Assembly (NCBI GenBank): GCA_027604005.1
Contig: JADGJT010000053.1
Location: 21,756 to 85,755 of the forward strand
Direction of reading: 5' to 3'
DNA: 64,000 bases
Source: Dinochytrium kinnereticum
Taxonomy: Eukaryota; Chytridiomycota; Chytridiomycetes; Chytridiales; Chytridiaceae
The position numbers and the translations under genes were made by a program. Numbering within the stretch: position 1 is the stretch's first letter; the number at the start of each line of letters is the position of its first letter. The notes beneath the pieces were generated by a model, which saw only the letters and a list, made by a program, of their open reading frames with translations, was not told the DNA's origin and ran no database searches. Below, one piece after another: positions 10,581-22,032 of the stretch.

Positions 10581-11732
10581 ATGGCATCCCTGTTGCCCCT
10601 CCTCTCACAGCTGCCCTCGGCACAGAAGAAGGAGCTTCAGGCAATGATCGACAACCTAAAGGAAGCCTTTGCCTCCATGGCATTGAGAAGGCTTCAGCTT
10701 ACATTTGACGATGATGCCGCAGACAGGGAGGAGGACGAGGCATTCTCGTTCGAACCACTCAGAGACTACCTACTTAACTGTGGAATCACGGATATCACGG
10801 ATGATATGATGAATGATCTTATTACTCAAGCCATAGAGACTTCTGAACCTCCTCCGCAAAGCTCTGGCGAAACGATTGCTACCAATGACCTTCCGCCCGA
10901 AAACCCCGACCTTTTTGGATGGGAGGATTGGAGCACACATGGCGTCCATGAGAACATAACTCCCATCTTACTGAAAAACATTGATGATCCTCCGATTATG
11001 GTAGAAGAGGATGGTGTAGAGGATGACGGATCTTTTCCAACTGGGTTGAAAGCTTGGAAAAAAAAACCATTGAGGCCGAAGAAAGGGAAAGTGAACCCAA
11101 AAGAGCAGAGAACAAACCCACGAGAACAGAAACGAAAGAAGCAAGAAGAGAGATCCTCAAGATTGAATCCGACAGCAATCCAACATTTCTCCTCACAGAT
11201 GCAATCAAGTCAGAGGCAGCACGAACCTTTGGCTCCTAGCCATAGTGGGGCAGCAGGCCCAAACAAGTTAAAATCACTCTCCAAGAGATTTTTGCATGTT
11301 GGAGATGTATCCGCTAAAGAGATAGGTGACGATCGATACCCCGTTTCAGCAAAGAAAGGTACGCGAACTAAAGACATCGATGACCTGAAAATGATTTCAG
11401 CGACGAACAGTGAGGAAGGACCCGACGAAGACATTGATAATTTGGAGCATCACAGGTTAAAAAAAGAGGGCGAGCACTGTGAACACATAAGGAAGCATCG
11501 CTCACATAGGAAGACATTGCGAACGGAATACTGTGGGCTGCAGCAGTTTAGGGACCCATTCCATCCCCCAAGAAGACCTACAATAAAGCCGGGAGCACTA
11601 CCGACACTGGATAAAACATGGGTTTGGAGACCCATAAAGCCAGTAATTTTACCAGTGGTCGCTGGGCAAACCCACAATCTCAACGACATCGTCAATAGTA
11701 TCCTCGTCGGCAAAAGGAGAGTAAGGGAATGA
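10581..11732 (+). CDS. Unrecognised hydrophilic protein
   Basis: I do not recognise this protein. From ATG 10581 it gives about 383 residues. There is a helical N-terminus (LPSAQKKELQAMIDNLKEAF), a Leu-rich segment LRDYLLNCGITDITDDMMN, an acidic stretch, a Lys/Arg-rich middle (about 11060-11160), and a conserved-looking C-terminus rich in Pro and aromatic residues (QQFRDPFHPPRRPTIKPG, KTWVWRPIKPVILPVV). It has no membrane segment. An alternative model uses a consensus intron GTAAGT...CTCTCACAG (10561 to about 10610) with an upstream ATG at 10510. The head-to-head neighbour is IPI1. Genes around it include ciliary ones, but I assign no role. Confidence 0.7.
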   Translation: MASLLPLLSQLPSAQKKELQAMIDNLKEAFASMALRRLQLTFDDDAADREEDEAFSFEPLRDYLLNCGITDITDDMMNDLITQAIETSEPPPQSSGETIATNDLPPENPDLFGWEDWSTHGVHENITPILLKNIDDPPIMVEEDGVEDDGSFPTGLKAWKKKPLRPKKGKVNPKEQRTNPREQKRKKQEERSSRLNPTAIQHFSSQMQSSQRQHEPLAPSHSGAAGPNKLKSLSKRFLHVGDVSAKEIGDDRYPVSAKKGTRTKDIDDLKMISATNSEEGPDEDIDNLEHHRLKKEGEHCEHIRKHRSHRKTLRTEYCGLQQFRDPFHPPRRPTIKPGALPTLDKTWVWRPIKPVILPVVAGQTHNLNDIVNSILVGKRRVRE

Positions 11733-11854
11733 ATATGAAAAAATAATTTAAGTGTCTATTTGTACGTCTGTCACTTAATGTAGAAACAAAGCTGAATAAA
11801 TAAGAAAAGTGCTGTATCTTCGGATGAGGGGAAAAAAAACAACTGAATTATGGC

Positions 11855-14161
11855 TCAAACTTGCTTCCGCTTCTTCTTCATGTTAACCTTGTTTACTCCC
11901 GCCGTCTTCTCCCTCTTTGACAGCTGAAAAAATGGATCAGATATCAAAATAGCCTAGGCTTCTTACCCCACGCAAAGTCTTTTGTTTCAACTCCTCTCTT
12001 GTCAACGGCCTATCGTCCTCCTCAGAGATAATATCGTCGGAATCATGGTCATCACTTTGAAGCATTAGCTTGCCTTTTTTTATCGTTACTCACCCAGTGC
12101 TAGGGGGGACGATCGAAAGGTTTCCAATGGGTATCATAGGACCCTGCCCTAAAAGACCTCCAATAGCCGATCCCTGAAGGACCCCGGTGGACTCCTTGGT
12201 TCCATCTCCCTTATCCTCCCCAATCCCTTGGGTAGCAGCGGACCCACTTCCAGCTTTCTTTGGTGAATTCAACAGGAAATGCACTGTCAGCAGCTCATTC
12301 GTCTTATACTCGATCAAGCCCAGGCAAGAAAGGATATTTCCATCGGTGACACCGTGGCTACCAAGAAGAGCATCAGTAGCGTTCGTGAACTCGGAATCAA
12401 TCTTAACACTGCTAGATTCATCTTCTGGGGCATCTTCTCCTGTTGGTTCGGCTTCAGTAGACTCATTATTCGGTTCTTCGGTAGATGTTGTTGCTGATTT
12501 TGGCGTGAGAGAGGGAAGCTTGGCATGTTGGAAGAGATGAATAACTGATTCAATCCCACATCGAAGTTGCTCTAGAAGGTACGTAACGTCGTTGTATTGC
12601 GTCTCGTATTGCGAGCATCTCTGCTTGCAGTTCTCCAGGTTATCCTAAAGTAAAAATGTCAGCAACTGTTTCTTCTAAGTTCAAATTTATACCTCAAGAC
12701 TTTTCATGGTTCTCTTCCTCTCTTCCTCAATAGCCACGCCGTCAACTTTCATAGCGTCAATACGCCTTTGAATATCAACAATTTCTTCGGCCAACTTCTC
12801 AATTTCATTATTGACCTCATTAACATAGTTGAACAGTGAGAAGTTTTGATCCTCGACGGCCTTAAATCGTTGCACCAGTTCTCCAACGTCTGAAGTCCCA
12901 GTGACTTTGCGAATTTCAGAGAAGGCCTTTTCATATGTGTCCAGAGACTCAGTAAGTACATCCTGCGAAGGAAACTTGTTGGTAAAGGAATCTTTCTCTG
13001 AGATATACAAGGGCAGATGTTAATTCGCCGTGATGGTAAGATAATGATATTTACCGTGATGGTTCTTTCGAGATAAACCATCCTGATTCACTCCATCATG
13101 CTTCTCCATTCGATCAGACACCTTTGTAGCCATAAACTCTTTAAGTCTGCGATCCTGCTCAAGAGCCCGGTCCAATTCTTTGATCTCCTGAATGTAAGCC
13201 TGATACTCCTTTTCGGCCTTTTCGCGTAAAGCAATGATTTTCGCCTGAGCTTCATCACTATGTCTATTAGTAACGGCAAGAACAGATTAAATTTACCGTG
13301 CTTCGTAGGCCGAGTTACTCATTTCAATGATTTCAGCCATTTGTTTCTTCTGTTCCATAAGTTCCCGCTCGAATTTGCGGTAAATGTTGTCGAATACAAG
13401 CCTCTCCCGTCTTAAATTGTCGATAGTTGCACGAAGGCGTTTATTAACTGCCAGTGACTTGTTGAACTTGACCAAAGCCTTTATCATGTTAAATAATTAT
13501 CTCCAGTTGGTTTTTTATTTTTTTACCTTGTCAAGACGATTCTCTAGGACCCGAATTTGCTTTTCAATGGCGTCGCTATTCTGCATGGCTGCATTAACCC
13601 CACCAAGCTCAGACCGTTGTTGATCAATATCTCTGTCCATAGAAGCTGTCTGGTTGTCAAGAATTGCAATCTCGGCCATGATCTGGCGAATCTTTCTCTG
13701 AAACGAATCTTAAACAGAATATTTAGATTACTAGAACGATGACTTAGGTAAAAGATCCCCCACCAGCTTGATCCGCCATCAATTCAGCCTTTTTACTTTG
13801 AATGCCGTTCTTCTTTCGGTCTTCATTACGCTGCTCCAGCAGGCGAAGTTCATCTTGAAGGTGCTGATAGTCTCTCTTGAGCTTCTCAATTGTTGCTCTT
13901 TGAAGACAGCGTTAAAATCTGACAAGTCCCCAGACAGTTTGAACCTTTGCTTGCTGATGACTATGCGAGACTCTTCACTATATGCCTTCCTGTCGCCTTC
14001 CATAATCCTGTACTGGCGCTGAAGCTTCTGTAGCTCGATCTCAGCTACTCACACATCATCAGTATCCTGAGTTACTATTGGAACGCACCCAGCCCATCAT
14101 TGATCTCCTGGTCGCTGCTCAGCGACTGCACCCGGTTCATCCCCATCACTCTACTACTCAT
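11855..14161 (-). CDS. ODAD1: Outer dynein arm docking complex subunit, ODAD1 (CCDC114)/CCDC63 family
   Basis: Coiled-coil axonemal protein; family members (CCDC114, CCDC63, Chlamydomonas DC2) anchor outer dynein arms on doublet microtubules. Nine or so exons read in order: start MSSRVMGMNRVQSLSSDQE, coiled coil NEDRKKNGIQSKKAELMAD, KALVKFNKSLAVNKRLR, RRERLVFDNIYRKFERELMEQ, and YEKAFSEIRKVTGTSDVGEL followed by QRFKAVEDQNFSLFNYVNEV. The last two blocks are the family signature. The tail is low-complexity, with a Gly/Ser/Pro region around 12090-12317, an acidic stretch DDHDSDDIISEEDDR and a basic end KKKRKQV. Assignment between CCDC114 and CCDC63 is not possible from sequence alone. Confidence 0.85.
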
Positions 14162-14366
14162 CGTGGACAAGATAGATATCAAATGATTGTGGTTTCAAAG
14201 GATTTACATGTCATTTTGGCATTATTAGAGGACTGGCATGTTCAAAAAAGATGGAAGATATGCTAATACATGCTAACTGATGGTCACATGCAGGCTCACA
14301 GCTTCCAATCCCCCCTACCCAAGTCTAAGAGCATGCCCCATCCACCCCAATTGTTAATTTCTCTTG

Positions 14367-14582
14367 CTAACTATTGTCTTCTTCTGACTCTTCAGCGAAA
14401 TCCATCGAATCATCAGAATCCTCAGCCGTTTCTTGAGTGTTCGAGGATGAGATGAGACTGGTAAGAACTGCGTTGACGTCGTAGCGGAGCTTGCGGATTG
14501 CAGTTGATAAGGATTCTTCAGATACGGCCACGACAGAGACTGGCGCGACGTCCAAGATGATAGTACCCTCAATTTCAGGCAT
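14367..14582 (-). CDS. Small protein with acidic tail, possibly GON7/KEOPS-like
   Basis: A 71-residue frame from ATG 14582: a short beta-like start (MPEIEGTIILDVAPVSVV), one helix (STAIRKLRYDVNAVLTSLIS) and an acidic tail (DDSMDFAEESEEDNS). That layout, a strand and helix followed by a disordered acidic end, resembles the small KEOPS subunit GON7, but the similarity is weak and inferred from layout only. The sequence just upstream could hold a 5' intron ending in AAATCCAG. It lies on the same strand between RPP2 and ODAD1. Confidence 0.4.
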   Translation of the reverse strand: MPEIEGTIILDVAPVSVVAVSEESLSTAIRKLRYDVNAVLTSLISSSNTQETAEDSDDSMDFAEESEEDNS

Positions 14583-14756
14583 CTGGATTTTGTCAAATAA
14601 CTATCGTGAATTCGTTTTCGCATATCCACCATAATATATCACCGTTCACTTGCCTGACTTTCAGACAAAATGACAGGACCACGCAAAATAACAAGACATA
14701 TATAATGAATTTTAGGAAGAAGAGGGTTTATTGCAGATGAATGGCATTGCAAATGT

Positions 14757-15242
14757 TTAGTCGAAGAGACCGAAGCCCATGTCGTCATCAGACTCCTGTA
14801 AGTAGCGGAAAGAAAAGTTAGCATGCATGCTCAATTCAGAAAAAGAGATGGGCAAAAAGGTGATGGTAATAAACTTGCCTCCTTCTCCTCCTTCTTCTCC
14901 TCCTTCTTGGCCTCAGCCTTGGCGGCAGGGGCAGCACCACCAGCGGCAGCGGCAGCGGCAGGGGCAGCAGCACCACCACCAGCGGGGAGGGACGAGAGCT
15001 TAGAAGAACCCTCAGCAATGACCTGAAAATACAAGTGGAATTAGAATACATAAGTTGGGAGAAAAGCACCCATTAAATCGTACCTGCTGGATGTCCTTGC
15101 CGTCAAGATCAGCAATGAGCTTGTCAAGCTGCTCGTCATCGGCCTCGATACCGACGGAGCCAAGAATCTTCTTGACATCATCGGCGGAGGGGGAGGCGTT
15201 GCCGCCGAGAGTCGCGAGGAGGTAAGCACCGATCAACTTCAT
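14757..15242 (-). CDS. RPP2: 60S acidic ribosomal protein P2
   Basis: Stalk protein of the large ribosomal subunit that binds elongation factors. Exon 1 (from ATG 15242) encodes the helical dimerisation domain: MKLIGAYLLATLGGN, SADDVKKILGSVGIEADD, LDKLIADLDGKD. Exon 2 gives VIAEGSSKLSSLP and the Ala/Gly hinge, then KKEEKKEEKE. The last exon gives the invariant tail ESDDDMGFGLFD. Length and hinge are standard for P2. An AATAAA signal follows the stop (TTTATT at 14727-14732 on the plus strand). A CATCC-type repeat lies 66-88 nt upstream of the ATG and is shared with RPL6. Confidence 0.97.
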
Positions 15243-15307
15243 TATGACTTCTGTTGGTGATTGCAGTGAACGTTGTTAGACGTATGTGACGGATGGATGG
15301 ATGCAAT

Positions 15308-15330
15308 GGATGGATGGATGGGATGGATGG
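15308..15330 (-). promoter_or_regulatory. CATCC-repeat element upstream of RPP2
   Basis: Read on the minus strand this 23-nt stretch is CCATCCATCC followed by CATCCATCCATCC. It lies 65 nt upstream of the RPP2 start and is identical in sequence and orientation to 18951-18973, upstream of RPL6. More GGAT units extend it to 15291 on the plus strand. A role as a ribosomal-protein promoter motif is inferred. Confidence 0.5.
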
Positions 15331-15862
15331 GCAGACCTCAGTTTAACTCAAGGAGAGACAAGTCACTTGAAAAAGAAGGAATAACATATTTGCAATCGAC
15401 CTTTATCCAGTGGCCACAGGGTGATACAAGCCTATTGGAGTGCCAAAATTCGGTCAAGTCCACAAAATGGTCATCTGGTAGATTGATCTATGTTGGGTCA
15501 TGAGCACCCCCTTAAATGATGATGTGAAGAATGTTAAGAACTCCAGCTCTCCAGACCCTTAGAAACCTCACGAAATATCCACATGTAATGGTGTTAGCTG
15601 TTGTTGCGCCATTTGAATTTCAACCGGTGTAGTAACTTACGTTGGAATTGATAGTGATATGCTCACTGCAAAACATTGGAAGATATCGTTGTCTCATGAC
15701 TGATAAGTACAGTGTGTGAATGAGCATAAAATGCAATCATAGACATATAAACCCCCCTTCTCTTCTATCAAGTGTACTTGCACATTAATGCCCACGGACG
15801 GCTTACAATCAATATTTATTAATTTCTTGCCAACGTGAAAGAAGGGTGACTGAATCACCGGT
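15331..15862. other. Intergenic region between RPP2 and NPL4
   Basis: Upstream region of RPP2 and 3' flank of NPL4. Apart from the GGAT/CATCC repeat at 15291-15330 I see no convincing gene, RNA or repeat here. Confidence 0.6.
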
Positions 15863-17970
15863 TTATTCGTTTGGTAACCCACAAACATCACAGCTTTCCC
15901 CACCCAAGTTGACATAAGTGCAATGGCGACATGTCCAAGGAGCTGAATGCTTCGCGGACGGCCCTCCCGACGAACTCGTAGTCTCCATGGCATCCGTCTC
16001 GCTCAAAATCGCCTGCAAAGTTTGCCACCCTGGGCTATACATAAGCTCAACCACGTCCGAATCCTTCTTAAATCTGACAATATTTGACATGAAATCGAGG
16101 TCCGTTTCTTCCAAAATACCGACGCTGCGCAAATACAGAAGCAAGTGGAAGTCGGATAGGGCGTCCCCTATGTTAGCGCCGGACAGGCAACGCTTCACGG
16201 CAGCCATGTTTTGAATATCCATTCCGCCTCGATGCTCGACTGGGAACGACGCGCCTGCCGCGAATAGCGGCTTAGGCTCTTGCGGAAAACCATGAGACAG
16301 CTAGAGAAACAACCGACAAGTTAAAAGCTATTAAAGAGAGAGCAACCCAAAAATTTAAAGAAAATTGGATAACTCAACTGTAACTAGCAAGTACTCGACG
16401 GGGAATGTCGGCTTTGCAGCCTCCTGAACCATAAGGCCGTACTCATTCTTGTACTTATAAAAAACTTCTGGGACGTAATGCTCCTCCGTTGAACTACGCA
16501 CGCGCAGAAGTGATGGGTCTGTCGACGCCTCAATAATTTCATCCCTTGCTAAAGCAACCCCAACATTAGAAACCTGATAGCAAGAAATATCAATCTGGCT
16601 CTCGAGGTTCCCCGAAATAACACAAGTCACCAATCTCGATCCAAACCTAGACGTTCCGGAGTACCGCGTCCGATGAGGAAATTTGTCCTGCATTTGCGCG
16701 GAAAAGATACATTCGGCGGAGCTGAAAAAGTAAGAGTTCTGATGTCTTTTGCAAATAACGTTTCCGGTCCCGGTACCGTCATCAATCAAGTCTGTGTAGA
16801 TCACACCGACCTAAAGAGATTATTAGGCCCTCGTCGAATGGTAGAAAGAGCAAGAAAAAAGCAAGTATTTACCAATTCGAGGCCAACGGCGCGGGCTGCC
16901 TTGAACGCTTGCTCCTCCATAGTATCTGGCAACTGTAGCTGGATTATATCTGGAGCGCAATCCTGCGGCGGTTCGTAAATGGCTGAGACCACCGCTTTGA
17001 TGCCAAGAGGGACCTCTGCGTATTGCTCAAAACGACCAAACATAAGCCCAAATCTTTGGTATCCAGTCTGCCGCCAAAAATGTATAAAGTTCTCAACAGT
17101 AGCAGCAGACTCAAATTCGACGTGGTCTACCATTCTGAACGGCTAGAGATAAATAAAAAGTTTTAAGGTACGGTTTCTCATGTTTATCTACCTGTGTTTG
17201 CAAGGTTATCGAAGACGGCTGACACTTGGTACAGATTCCCAAAGGAAAGGGGTTGTGAGTTTTTGAGGGGCACGGGACAAGAACTTTAAAAGACGGTTCG
17301 TCAAGAGGTGGTATAAAGTTGGAGCTGTTGGGATTTCCTGTCTTTGAAAGTGTAGTAACTTGGCGAAGATAGGCATGATAAGACATGTGCTTGATCTTGT
17401 TTGTCTCCAAGTATGTTGCATCATAAGGTTCCAGTGGCATGCAGTAGTCACACATGCCTGAGTCGCCATGCCGACAACTGGCAAGAGTCGGAGTCAAAAG
17501 CGGTATGCAACGACGGTAACTTACAAGTTTGCGTTCTTGCTCCTTGGGATCAATCCTTTTTGCTTCTCCATTAGAGCGTCCAATGGGTCGTAAGGTGGTG
17601 CCGCTGTGGCTGACTGACTTGAAGTGGCCGCGTCATCCTTCTTCAAATACTTGACGTAAACCATATCCCCATGCCTTCCGACGAGTTAGCTCAACCAATG
17701 ACCAGCGTAATCAAAACTATCGATGTAGATTACCTCAAGTTCAACGGTGCACCTACAGGGCTTATCACTTGCGAGTAGCCAGGGTCGAGGGTGAGAACAA
17801 ACTGGCCCACAGGGATTTTAATGCTCTCAGCAATCTTCAAGTTGATGATTAGGACAAAGAACTAGTGTCATCTTCGCCAAGTCTACTTTTCTGAAAACTT
17901 CCTCAGGCCCGGGGCTTGCGCCCACATCTACACGAATGACGGCGTCCGGAGACCGCACTCGAAGGAGCAT
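15863..17970 (-). CDS. NPL4: NPL4, Cdc48/p97 adaptor
   Basis: Partner of Ufd1 that hands ubiquitinated clients to the Cdc48/p97 unfoldase (ERAD, chromatin extraction). The start [17 protein letters not shown] is the ubiquitin-like UBX-fold domain, followed by [11 protein letters not shown]. Exons carrying the zinc-binding and MPN-like core follow: [85 protein letters not shown]. The C-terminus ends in an NZF finger, [24 protein letters not shown], with four Cys in C-x2-C ... C-x2-C. The C-terminal NZF is typical of animal NPL4 and is absent in budding yeast. All expected domains are present. Confidence 0.95.
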
Positions 17971-18950
17971 GTTGAGTTCGCAGGAATTTCAAATGTCAGG
18001 CGTGTCACAAATCTTTGCTGAAAGAACGCGATCACCCTCTCGAGTTTCTCCAGTCATAACATATGACGCCATATGCAACATTGGCTTTTTATGGCATGCT
18101 AAAGGGAGTAAACTGAAGATACTACATTTTTTATGGTGTGGCCATGCATCTGACTCGAAGAAAGTGATTTTTGTAATCGATCCCCAGAGCTTGCAAAGAT
18201 AAAGCTTAGTGGACTGAAGAGAAAATGCTGACCAACGAAAGGCCTGAAGAAGTTTGTGAATAGACGAATATGAATTATTAAGAGTTAAGGCAATAATGTG
18301 GTAAAAATAGGTTATCTTAATCAGCCATGTGAAACTATAATTATGACAATAAACGAAAAAGGCAAATGGGCGCTGGTCTAACGGGGTGGTGTGGTTGTGG
18401 TGCTGGAGTGTCCTCAGACATGGAAAAGTGAAGAATAACAGGATAAAAGCCTTTGAGAAGTACAGCTTTGAAAAAGACGATCAGATTAACCTATGGGAGA
18501 CATCCTGGCCAAAATCCAGAAAGCTACCTTACAATAATACTTCGTAAAAGGAATTGAAGTAAAATTCTGTGGGAGAACGAAACCTTTATCCACGAGTGAT
18601 CCAATAGAGGCTTTCATGCTTCTCTTCAGCTCCGCCTCAGATGACATGACAACTTAACAATTCCATTTGAAAGAACAGGAACTGAAAATAACAGCAGTGG
18701 CTTTTGAGGAGAAATTACTGATCGTCTGTAAAGATGTAGACGGCGCGTTCGGAGCACGACACTGCTCGCCAAAAGATTGCTTGCATTCACCGAGCCAAGG
18801 TCAGGAAGTCCCTACGTCTTTGAATTTGAGATGGGATACAAAAAATTTCCAATATACAAACTCGTTTGGCTGTGTCACTTGGTCGGCCTTTTTAAAATCA
18901 TTTACAAACAGGTGGGTTAGCTAGTCGAAGGGCAGAGAGAGGGTCGTCGT
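17971..18950. other. Intergenic region between NPL4 and RPL6
   Basis: About 1 kb of upstream sequence shared by the divergent NPL4 and RPL6 genes. Short open frames (for example 18667-18924) lack any recognisable domain or splice context. I see no tRNA, rRNA or transposon. Confidence 0.5.
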
Positions 18951-18973
18951 CCATCCATCCCATCCATCCATCC
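18951..18973 (+). promoter_or_regulatory. CATCC-repeat element upstream of RPL6
   Basis: The block is CCATCCATCC then CATCCATCCATCC, 115 nt upstream of the RPL6 ATG. It is identical over 23 nt to the element upstream of RPP2 (15308-15330, minus strand) and lies in the same orientation relative to its gene. A pyrimidine-rich stretch and a possible 5'-UTR intron acceptor (CCTTGCAG at about 19077-19084) lie between it and the ATG. Confidence 0.5.
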
Positions 18974-19088
18974 GCATCATACACCTCAACACGCACCTCA
19001 CTGGAACGGCCCTCTGCAGTTGTCTCGATCGAATCCCCTCTCGGAAGTACTTGGCGCCTCGCTAACGACTCTTTTGCCTTGCAGAGAA

Positions 19089-19897
19089 ATGGTCTCCAAG
19101 GTTCGGAATGCCGCTCTGATTCCTGGTGTCTCCAGGTTGTCCCGCACCCAGGCCTACAAGGCCAAAGGCGCCTTCAACAAGAAGAAGGCGTCGCCCGCTG
19201 CCAAAGCGACGGGTGCTGTCACTAAGGTGGTGAAGGTTGGCGGCGCTAAGAACGGTGGTGCCCGCTCAGTTGTGACCCCCCGCCCGTCCCACTTCTACCC
19301 CGCCGAGGACGTTCCCCAGCCCAAGGTCAGCAGGAAGGTTGCCAAGCAGGGAGCTCTCCGTGCGTCGATTACCCCCGGCACCGTTCTCATCCTCCTTGCC
19401 GGTCGCTACGCTGGAAAGCGTGTTGTGTTCTTGAAGCGTCTGGACTCTGGACTTCTCCTTGTCACCGGACCGTTCAAGATCAACGGTGTTCCCCTTCGAC
19501 GTGTTAACCAGGCCTACGTCATCGCCACCTCCACCAAGGTCAACGTCTCTGGTGTTAAGATCAGCGACAAGATTACCGATGCCTACTTCAAGGCTGGAAA
19601 GGCTGGCAAGGCCAAGGCCACCGAGGAAGCTCTTTTCGACGCTTCAGCTGTTAGTATCCTCAATCACACGGATTCTTGATACTTTATAGCTCTCTTCATA
19701 AATCTAACATCATTTTTTATTTATTGTTTACTTTGCTTCCACAGAAGAAGGCTATCGACGCTACCCGCATTGCTGACCAGAAGGCTGTCGATGCCGCTGT
19801 TTTGGCCGCTGTCAAGAAGACCCCCCTCCTTAAGGCCTACCTGAACTCGTCATTCGCGCTGACCAAGGGCCAGGCCCCCCATCTGATGAAGTTCTGA
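19089..19897 (+). CDS. RPL6: 60S ribosomal protein L6 (eL6)
   Basis: Cytosolic large-subunit ribosomal protein. The ATG at 19089 gives [19 protein letters not shown], followed by a Lys/Ala-rich N-terminal extension. The eL6 core follows: [57 protein letters not shown] and [18 protein letters not shown] 95-nt intron (19650-19744) precedes the last exon, which ends [21 protein letters not shown]. An AATAAA signal is at 19917-19922. GC and codon choice are more biased than in neighbours, as expected of a highly expressed gene. A longer frame starting upstream is open but lacks similarity. Confidence 0.97.
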
Positions 19898-20070
19898 TTT
19901 GTTTTTGTCGTCCCTCAATAAACATAATCATTGCGCCGAGTCGCTGTACATCGATTTTTTTCGATATCTTACATATTTTAAACGCTGTTGTCTGTGAACG
20001 TTGACAGCAACACAAACTTGAAACGTCTAGTTCGTAACTTTTTTTTTTCTGAACTGGACAAGTTGCAGCT

Positions 20071-21798
<1,728 letters not shown>

Positions 21799-22032
21799 TC
21801 AAATAAATGTTCTTTGCAAAGCAAATGGTGCCAATGTTGAAAACTTTCATGCACACAGGAGATTGATTGTAAAGACTCCCCAACACCCGTGCTCAACCCA
21901 CATCTAGCTATACCCCACGTTACATCCAACGCGGTGGCAAAGTCTGGCCTCATCGGCATCATATGGTGCATGTTTGCCTTTGTTTATTAACCAACAATTT
22001 TATTCTGTTTCAAAGTACTGTAATTGGAACAC

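Noticed and set aside
10581..11732. HYLS1 (centriolar) identity for the unknown gene
   Set aside because: A short Leu-rich motif is suggestive, but the conserved HYLS1 C-terminal box is not present.
14823..15069. Ala/Pro-rich frames on both strands over the P2 hinge
   Set aside because: They are shadows of the Ala-rich hinge codons of RPP2.
18667..18924. Open frame between NPL4 and RPL6
   Set aside because: No domain or splice context; lies in a promoter region.
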